Shown: piece after piece, positions 1 to 5,531 of the stretch
Position numbering within the stretch: the stretch's first letter is position 1
Layout of the letters: each line of letters starts with the position of its first letter
Assembly (NCBI GenBank): GCA_023146575.1
Contig: JAGLBU010000141.1
Span: 1 to 5,531 of the forward strand
Length of the DNA: 5,531 nucleotides
Direction: 5' to 3'
DNA from: Methylococcales bacterium
GTDB taxonomy: Bacteria > Pseudomonadota > Gammaproteobacteria > Methylococcales > Methylomonadaceae
Notes under the pieces: generated by a model
What the model was told of the DNA's origin: nothing
Databases searched by the model: none
Seen by the model: only the letters and a program-made list of their open reading frames with translations
Program-made: the position numbers and the translations under genes

Positions 1-396
1 TATTTAAAGAATTCTTTATTAGGGCTTAATTTAGAAAGATAGCATATAAATCCAAATTCAAAAAGCCGTTTATTTTTGAGCATTATAACGGACAGATATT
101 TTACGATTTTTTCGTAATTACTCAGGTATAAAAAGCAATTATAAATAAAGGTGTTAAAAAATAGCTACTGATTTTTAGATTATTGTCAACTTTTATAACC
201 TATTGACTTTATTGATAAACATTTTTTAGTAAATTTAACCATATTTTTAAAAAAATGTAACATACTGAATGATAAGAATTAATTTTTAATCTTAGACCTA
301 AGTAGTTACAGGGAATGTTTTATCATAACATCAAAAAATTCAGCACGTATCTGATTGCAGGCTCGACAATTATTTTAGCAAAATCAAAATAATAGC
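1..396. other. AT-rich gene-free region downstream of purB
   Basis: No convincing gene lies here. All frames are broken by frequent stops, and two sample 60-base lines counted by eye are only about 20-22% GC, much lower than the neighbouring coding DNA. From the left edge one frame stays open only to a TAG at 40-42, which could be the tail of an upstream gene but is too short to identify. Several small AT-rich inverted repeats are visible. TTACGA/TCGTAA at 101-106 and 112-117 has a five-T loop. CCGTT/AACGG lies at 66-70 and 87-91. A 9-bp bulged hairpin spans 273-294. Two -35-like hexamers, TTGACT (203-208) and TTGATA (212-217), have no good -10 at the right distance. A 25-codon ORF at 315-392 begins like a signal peptide, but its AGGGA touches the ATG, so it has no usable ribosome binding site. 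Confidence 0.6.
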
Positions 397-434
397 CATA
401 AAAACCTCGATGATTTTTACGTCAACGAGGTTTA
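397..434 (-). terminator. Rho-independent terminator of purB
   Basis: An 8-bp perfect stem (402-409 AAACCTCG with 426-433 CGAGGTTT) is continued by three more pairs (411-413 with 422-424) after one A-A mismatch, leaving an 8-base loop. Read on the minus strand it begins 15 bases after the purB stop codon and ends in a run of five T, the classic intrinsic terminator layout. On the plus strand the stem is followed by a weaker TTTATT, so it may also stop leftover rightward transcription from the AT-rich region. Confidence 0.8.
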
Positions 435-448
435 TTCATATATATTTC

Positions 449-1834
<1,386 letters not shown>

Positions 1835-1858
1835 TTAAAAGCATACGTGAAAAAGGCT

Positions 1859-1864
1859 ATTTTA
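1859..1864 (-). promoter_or_regulatory. Candidate purB -10 element
   Basis: On the minus strand these bases read TAAAAT, five of six matches to the sigma-70 -10 consensus, about 43 bases before the purB ATG. A TTTATA lying 19 bases further upstream is a poor -35 (four of six). The element falls inside the right arm of an imperfect inverted repeat (1831-1869), so an operator could overlap it. This is inferred from sequence only, and the background is AT-rich, so chance matches are likely. Confidence 0.3.
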
Positions 1865-1870
1865 ACCTAA

Positions 1871-1901
1871 TTAAGACGGTTTTTATAAAGTCTGGTAATC
1901 T
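1871..1901 (+). promoter_or_regulatory. Candidate serA promoter (extended -10)
   Basis: TAATCT at 1896-1901 is preceded directly by TGG, forming an extended -10 (TGn) element. A TTAAGA at 1871-1876 could serve as a weak -35 with a 19-base spacer, longer than ideal, which the TGn motif could compensate for. Transcription would start near 1908, leaving a leader of about 28 bases before the serA ATG. This fits a divergent purB-serA control region, but it is prediction from consensus matching only. Confidence 0.35.
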
Positions 1902-1935
1902 ATGCCTTTATTTTTTTAATTAACACTCATACTCC

Positions 1936-3519
1936 ATGAAAAAAATTCTCATTTCTGACAAATTAGCCGATGCGGGCATTAACTTTTTAAATGAGCAAGA
2001 AGGCATTCAAATTCATATTGATACAGGCTTAAGCGAAGATCAACTTTGCGAGATTATCGGTGATTATGATGCTTTGTTAATTCGCAGTAATACCAAAGTA
2101 ACCCCAAAAGTTTTAACAGCGGCCACTCATTTAAAAGTGATTGGGCGTGCAGGAATCGGGGTCGATAATGTCGATGTCGCGGCGGCGACCGAGCAAGGTA
2201 TTATTGTGATGAATACACCTGATGCTAATGCAACCACGACCGCAGAATTAGCGATTGCACATTTATTTTCTTTGAGTCGTTTATTACCCCGTGCCGATGC
2301 GTCAGTAAGAGCTGGAAAATGGGAAAAAGCTAAATTTATGGGAAAGGAAGTGTCGCATAAAACCTTGGCTATTTTAGGTTTTGGTACCATTGGTCGAATT
2401 GTGGCGCAACGAGGTGTGGGTTTGAAAATGCGGGTAATTGCCTATGATCCTTTTGTAACCGCCGATGTTTTTGAACAAATGGGCGCGGAATCGGTCAGTT
2501 TAGAGGAATTAGTTGAACAGGCGGATTATTTAACTCTGCATTGCCCCATGATGGAAAAAACCCGTGGCATTATTGGTGCGAAAGAATTAGCGGCGATGAA
2601 AAAATCCGCGATGTTAATCAATTGTGCCAGAGGAGGCTTGGTGGATGAGGCGGCATTATATGACGCTTTAAAAGTTGGAGAAATTGCCGCCGCCGCATTA
2701 GATGTATTTGAGCAAGAACCGCCTAAAGAATCACCCTTGTTTGAATTGGAAAATATGAATTTCACCCCACATTTAGGCGCATCGACTCAAGAAGCGCAAG
2801 TGGCGGTGAGTGTGGAAATTGCTCGTCAAGCAGTGACTTTTCTAAAGACAGGGGAAGCCATTAATGCTTTGAATTTACCGCGTTTATCCGCCGAAGAGTT
2901 GAAAAAATCCCAGCAGTTTATGAATTTAGCCAATATTTTGGGTAAAGTTGTGGTGGCATTAGCTGAAAAACCGATTGAGCGTTTGGAAGTGGTGATTTCA
3001 GGCAAAGCCTCTGAACTTGAAATTAGACCTATTTCGGTGGAAGCGTTGGTTGGGATTTTTGCAGGGCAATTATCCACGCCTGTGAACCGTGTGAATGCAG
3101 AAAATATTGCCAAACGTCAAGGGGTCTCATTAGTTGAAACGAAAAGTTCTGAAACCCAAAGTTATCTATCGGTTTTAAAACTGGTCGGGCATTATGGGGA
3201 TGAATCGGTTTCGCTCGAAGGCACGTTATTAGGCGGTTGTAGTCCACGTTTAATCAGCATTAATCAGTTTGATGTTGAAGTCGTTCCTGAAGGAATTTTA
3301 TTGGTAACTCGCCATGATGATAAACCTGGTGTAATTGCAGCGATTGGCAGTGTCTTAGGCGCGGCGAATATTAATATTACGCGTATGGAAGTAGGGATGG
3401 GAACCGATTGCGAGCAAGCAATGGCGTTGATTAGTATTTCAACGCCTTTAAATGACGCTTTATCGGCTGAACTTTGTGCGATTCCTGCGGTACACAGCAC
3501 AACCCAAATTTGCTTGTAG
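1936..3519 (+). CDS. serA: D-3-phosphoglycerate dehydrogenase, long form with ASB and ACT domains
   Basis: Catalyses the first committed step of serine synthesis, NAD-dependent oxidation of 3-phosphoglycerate to 3-phosphohydroxypyruvate, in the cytoplasm. The 527-residue protein has the split substrate-binding domain (about 1-98 and 287-315) around a Rossmann NAD domain. Seen directly are GRAGIGVDN (70-78), the nucleotide loop LGFGTIGR (147-154), D171 for the NAD ribose, and the catalytic set R232 (NCARGG), E261 (FEQEPP) and H279 (TPHLGAST). Residues from about 316 to 450 correspond to the intervening (ASB) domain, and 453-527 form an ACT domain with the typical DKPGVIAAIG start, expected to take part in serine feedback control. 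E. coli SerA is about 410 residues and lacks the ASB domain, so this is the longer architecture known from mycobacteria and many other bacteria. The start gives a standard MKKILISDKL beginning. No Shine-Dalgarno sequence is visible. Confidence 0.97.
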   Translation: MKKILISDKLADAGINFLNEQEGIQIHIDTGLSEDQLCEIIGDYDALLIRSNTKVTPKVLTAATHLKVIGRAGIGVDNVDVAAATEQGIIVMNTPDANATTTAELAIAHLFSLSRLLPRADASVRAGKWEKAKFMGKEVSHKTLAILGFGTIGRIVAQRGVGLKMRVIAYDPFVTADVFEQMGAESVSLEELVEQADYLTLHCPMMEKTRGIIGAKELAAMKKSAMLINCARGGLVDEAALYDALKVGEIAAAALDVFEQEPPKESPLFELENMNFTPHLGASTQEAQVAVSVEIARQAVTFLKTGEAINALNLPRLSAEELKKSQQFMNLANILGKVVVALAEKPIERLEVVISGKASELEIRPISVEALVGIFAGQLSTPVNRVNAENIAKRQGVSLVETKSSETQSYLSVLKLVGHYGDESVSLEGTLLGGCSPRLISINQFDVEVVPEGILLVTRHDDKPGVIAAIGSVLGAANINITRMEVGMGTDCEQAMALISISTPLNDALSAELCAIPAVHSTTQICL

Positions 3520-3619
3520 CAATTAAAAATATTGACGTGTGGGATTTTTTCACTGTTGAGTAGACAGTTACGTTAAAATAATCAACACTTTCAATTTTGT
3601 TTTTAAAAGGATAATGACT
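3520..3619 (+). promoter_or_regulatory. serA to M48 gap with ribosome binding site; promoter uncertain
   Basis: AAGGA at 3607-3611 is the only clear Shine-Dalgarno sequence before a plus-strand gene in this window. It lies 8 bases before the ATG at 3620 but only 2 bases before the ATG at 3614, which favours 3620 as the real start. A -10-like TAAAAT (3574-3579) has only a poor -35 (TTCACT, 3549-3554, 19-base spacer), so a separate promoter is possible but not convincing. I see no intrinsic terminator after serA: the ACTGT/ACAGT stem (3552-3556 with 3564-3568) has just five pairs and no T run. Read-through from serA is therefore plausible. Confidence 0.4.
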
Positions 3620-4408
3620 ATGTTTATGAAAAAAGGGCTGGTCGTATTAGTCAGTTGTTTATTAGCGGCGTGTGCAACAGGCCCTGGTGGTCGAAATCAA
3701 GTCGCATTTTTACCCGATGCTGAGATTAACCAAATGGGTGAGCAGGCCTTTGAAGATTTGAAAAGAAAAACCACTGTCAGTCAAGATGGTCGTGCCAATG
3801 ATTTTGTAAACTGTGTGGCAAATGCGGTTATTCGGCAGGTTGGTGGGCGCTGGGAAGTGGTGGTTTTTGATGATCCTTCATTAAATGCCTTTGCCTTACC
3901 TGGTAATAAAATTGGCGTGTATTTGGGATTGGTTGATTTAGTGGATAATCAAGGTCAGTTAGCCACGGTTATTGGCCATGAAATTGGGCATGTATTGGCA
4001 CGTCATAGTAATGAACGTTTATCTCAAGAAGCGTTAATTAAACAAGGGATGAGTGTTGTAGGCGCGGTGGCAGCACCGCAATCGGCATTAGGGCAGTTAG
4101 GTATTAGCGCCTTAGGTTTGGGGGCGCAATATGGTTTGTTATTGCCTTATAGCCGTAAGCATGAGAGCGAAGCAGATATTATTGGCATGGATTTTATGGC
4201 TGAGGCAGGTTTTGACCCCAAAGATAGTATTAATTTATGGCGAAAAATGGCACAAGCCAGTCGTGGTACACAACAATCACCAGAATTTATGTCAACCCAT
4301 CCTGCCCATGCGACTCGTATTGAAAAAATGACGCAACATTTACCCAGAGCCTTGCAAAAATATCAGCAAGCTATTAATTCTGGTGTGCGCCCTAATTGTA
4401 CAAAATAA
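3620..4408 (+). CDS. M48-family zinc metallopeptidase lipoprotein (LoiP/Oma1-like)
   Basis: Predicted periplasm-facing lipoprotein protease. Counting from the ATG at 3620, the 262-residue product begins with two lysines, a hydrophobic stretch and a lipobox LAAC (15-18). Cys18 would be the lipidated first residue of the mature protein, and the following Ala suggests sorting to the outer membrane. The peptidase domain shows NAFALPG (89-95), the zinc motif HEIGH (120-124; H120 and H124 ligands, E121 catalytic), the third-ligand motif HESEAD (E182) and the late STHP motif (225-228) of M48 peptidases. It resembles E. coli LoiP/YcaL-type proteins in size and lacks the TPR tail of BepA. Relatives act in envelope protein quality control; the substrate here is unknown. 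An in-frame ATG at 3614 would add two residues but sits too close to the AAGGA. dapD follows after 27 bp, so the two are probably co-transcribed. Confidence 0.92.
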   Translation: MFMKKGLVVLVSCLLAACATGPGGRNQVAFLPDAEINQMGEQAFEDLKRKTTVSQDGRANDFVNCVANAVIRQVGGRWEVVVFDDPSLNAFALPGNKIGVYLGLVDLVDNQGQLATVIGHEIGHVLARHSNERLSQEALIKQGMSVVGAVAAPQSALGQLGISALGLGAQYGLLLPYSRKHESEADIIGMDFMAEAGFDPKDSINLWRKMAQASRGTQQSPEFMSTHPAHATRIEKMTQHLPRALQKYQQAINSGVRPNCTK

Positions 4409-4435
4409 CTTTTAAACTTTTAACATTAAAAACTT

Positions 4436-5254
4436 ATGACAGAACTAGAAAAAATTATTAATGATTCATTTGAGAATCGTGCTGAAATTACGCCTGTAGG
4501 CGTTGGTGCTGAATTACGTGAGGCTATTGAGGAATCCATTAATTTATTAGACAGCGGTCAAGCGCGTGTTGCTGAGAAAGTGGAAGGCGACTGGATTGTC
4601 AATCAATGGTTGAAAAAAGCGGTACTGTTATCGTTTAGAATCAATGAAAATCGTGTGATGGACGGGGGCGCTAACCGCTATTACGATAAAGTTGAAACTA
4701 AATTTGGAGCCTATACGCCTGAAGATTTTGCCAAGGCAGGGGTGCGGGTAGTACCGAATGCGAATGCGCGTCATGGTTCGTATATCGCGCCAAATACTGT
4801 GCTTATGCCATCGTATGTGAATATTGGCGCGTATGTTGATAGTGGTACGATGGTGGATACATGGGTAACGGTAGGTTCCTGTGCGCAAATTGGTAAAAAT
4901 GTACATCTATCGGGTGGTGTGGGTATCGGTGGTGTCTTAGAGCCTTTACAAGCAGGGCCAACGATTATTGAAGATAATTGTTTTATCGGCGCGCGTTCTG
5001 AAGTAGTGGAAGGCGTGATTGTGGAGGCAGGTTCGGTGATCTCTATGGGCGTTTATATTGGTCAAAGCACCAAAATATTTAACCGCATGACCGGTGAAAT
5101 TACTTACGGGCGTATTCCCGCAGGCTCGGTGGTGGTGTCGGGGAATTTACCGTCGAAAGATGGCACACACAGTTTGTATTGTGCGGTCATTATTAAACAG
5201 GTGGATGAGCGAACTCGCAGTAAAACAGGGCTTAATGAGTTGTTACGTGACTAA
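4436..5254 (+). CDS. dapD: 2,3,4,5-tetrahydropyridine-2,6-dicarboxylate N-succinyltransferase
   Basis: Cytoplasmic enzyme of the succinylase branch of lysine and meso-diaminopimelate synthesis. It transfers succinyl from succinyl-CoA to tetrahydrodipicolinate, supplying precursors for peptidoglycan and lysine. The 272-residue protein matches the E. coli enzyme (274) in length and beginning (a short helix followed by FENRAEITP). After an N-terminal helical domain come hexapeptide repeats of a left-handed beta-helix (about 108-220), as expected for a trimer. The catalytic residues known in the family appear in place: D141 in MVDTWVTVG and E189 in [22 protein letters not shown] (160-170) is highly conserved. 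The 27-bp gap from the M48 gene has no promoter that I can see, and there is no clear Shine-Dalgarno sequence. Other dap genes are absent from the window. A strong terminator follows. Confidence 0.97.
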   Translation: MTELEKIINDSFENRAEITPVGVGAELREAIEESINLLDSGQARVAEKVEGDWIVNQWLKKAVLLSFRINENRVMDGGANRYYDKVETKFGAYTPEDFAKAGVRVVPNANARHGSYIAPNTVLMPSYVNIGAYVDSGTMVDTWVTVGSCAQIGKNVHLSGGVGIGGVLEPLQAGPTIIEDNCFIGARSEVVEGVIVEAGSVISMGVYIGQSTKIFNRMTGEITYGRIPAGSVVVSGNLPSKDGTHSLYCAVIIKQVDERTRSKTGLNELLRD

Positions 5255-5260
5255 GGAATA

Positions 5261-5307
5261 AGGCGTTAATACTATCCAAAACGAAACCTGACAGATTTTT
5301 AACGCCT
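5261..5307 (+). repeat. Inverted repeat interleaved with the dapD terminator
   Basis: AGGCGTTAA (5261-5269), beginning 7 bases after the dapD stop, is the exact reverse complement of TTAACGCCT (5299-5307). The second copy covers the loop of the terminator hairpin and overlaps its right arm by two bases. The two pairings are therefore interleaved, as in an H-type pseudoknot, rather than nested. This is seen directly in the sequence; whether it folds so in RNA is unknown. Confidence 0.5.
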
Positions 5308-5319
5308 GTCAGGTTTTTT
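5284..5319 (+). terminator. Rho-independent terminator of dapD, probably bidirectional
   Basis: An 11-bp perfect stem (5284-5294 AAACCTGACAG with 5306-5316 CTGTCAGGTTT) encloses an 11-base loop and runs into six T (5314-5319) on the plus strand, 30 bases after the dapD stop. On the minus strand the stem is followed by TTTCGTTTT, a weaker but usable tract, so the same hairpin can end the convergent ilvC transcript. It shares its outer arms and part of its loop with the purB terminator at 402-433. Confidence 0.88.
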
Positions 5320-5339
5320 AGTGTTAGCGCAGTACGAAA

Positions 5340-5531
5340 TTAGTTTTTGGCTTTATCAACAATTTGATTGGCTTTAATCCACGGCATCATGCCGCGTAAT
5401 TTTTCACCGACTTGCTCAATAGGATGTTCGGCATTTAAACGACGACGGGCGGTCATTTCAGGGTAATTAGTCATGCCTTCGGTAATAAAACGTTTCGCAT
5501 AATCGCCATTTTGAATATTTTTCAAGGCTTC
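5340..5531 (-). CDS. ilvC: Ketol-acid reductoisomerase (class I), C-terminal fragment cut by window edge
   Basis: Acts in isoleucine and valine synthesis, isomerising and reducing acetolactate or acetohydroxybutyrate with NADPH and magnesium. Only the last 63 residues and the TAA stop (5340-5342) are in the window; the reading frame stays open to the right edge. The tail shows [19 protein letters not shown] followed by a [11 protein letters not shown] ending, which is the characteristic end of the short class I enzymes (about 335-340 residues), not the long E. coli-type class II form. The apparent TTG start at 5525 is an internal leucine, since in-frame Glu and Ala codons precede it and the family continues upstream. 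The gene converges on dapD, with the shared terminator between them. Confidence 0.93.
   Translation of the reverse strand, partial: EALKNIQNGDYAKRFITEGMTNYPEMTARRRLNAEHPIEQVGEKLRGMMPWIKANQIVDKAKN

Noticed and set aside
220..257. CATTTTTT / AAAAAATG inverted repeat
   Set aside because: It is composed almost only of A and T runs with a 22-base loop in a strongly AT-rich region, so it is expected by chance.
1840..1856. PurR-like operator upstream of purB
   Set aside because: The best alignment, AGCATACGTG, matches only about half of the E. coli PurR consensus and fails in the second half-site.
2127..3500. Several 72-95 codon minus-strand ORFs opposite serA
   Set aside because: They are low-complexity antisense readings of the serA frame; serA has every catalytic motif intact and normal length.
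4131..4331. 66-codon plus-strand ORF inside the M48 gene
   Set aside because: It is an out-of-frame reading within the conserved HESEAD to STHP part of the peptidase and has no ribosome binding site of its own.
4628..4906. 92-codon minus-strand ORF opposite dapD, rich in Ile, Arg, Thr and His
   Set aside because: Its repetitive look is the antisense image of the hexapeptide repeats of DapD, not an independent repeat protein.
5340..5525. A separate 61-residue protein starting at TTG 5525
   Set aside because: The frame continues upstream (Glu-Ala before the Leu) to the window edge, and the peptide is the standard C-terminus of IlvC.

Overview
The window is an ordinary bacterial chromosomal segment carrying core metabolic genes. 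It most likely comes from a gammaproteobacterium. PurB is the E. coli-type enzyme of about 455 residues, DapD is the succinyltransferase-pathway form of about 272 residues, and there is an outer-membrane-type M48 lipoprotein. Base composition is moderately AT-rich, with coding DNA around 40% GC by eye and gaps much lower. Together with a long SerA and a class I IlvC, this would fit a sulfur-oxidising (Thiotrichales/Beggiatoa-like) or methanotrophic (Methylococcales-like) lineage. That placement is an inference from protein flavour only; no search was possible.

Layout from left to right. Positions 1 to about 396 are a very AT-rich stretch with no convincing gene. A terminator hairpin (402-433) follows, serving purB. 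purB (449-1816, minus strand) encodes adenylosuccinate lyase. A 119-bp divergent control region (1817-1935) separates purB from serA (1936-3519, plus), which encodes D-3-phosphoglycerate dehydrogenase. After a 94-bp gap come an M48-family metallopeptidase lipoprotein (3620-4408, plus) and, 27 bp later, dapD (4436-5254, plus), encoding tetrahydrodipicolinate N-succinyltransferase. A strong, probably bidirectional terminator (5284-5319) separates dapD from the convergent 3' end of ilvC (5340 to beyond 5531, minus), encoding ketol-acid reductoisomerase.

Functionally the genes cover purine synthesis (purB), serine synthesis (serA), lysine and meso-diaminopimelate synthesis (dapD), branched-chain amino acid synthesis (ilvC) and probable envelope protein quality control (the M48 lipoprotein). 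The M48 gene and dapD are close enough to be co-transcribed; serA may read into them because no clear terminator follows it.

I found no new defence, mobile or biosynthetic system. The points most worth a second look are all non-coding. The two terminators at opposite ends of the window share an unusual amount of sequence, including their loops. A 9-bp arm just after dapD can pair with the terminator loop, giving a pseudoknot-like layout. The AT-rich left region carries a tiny signal-peptide-like ORF.
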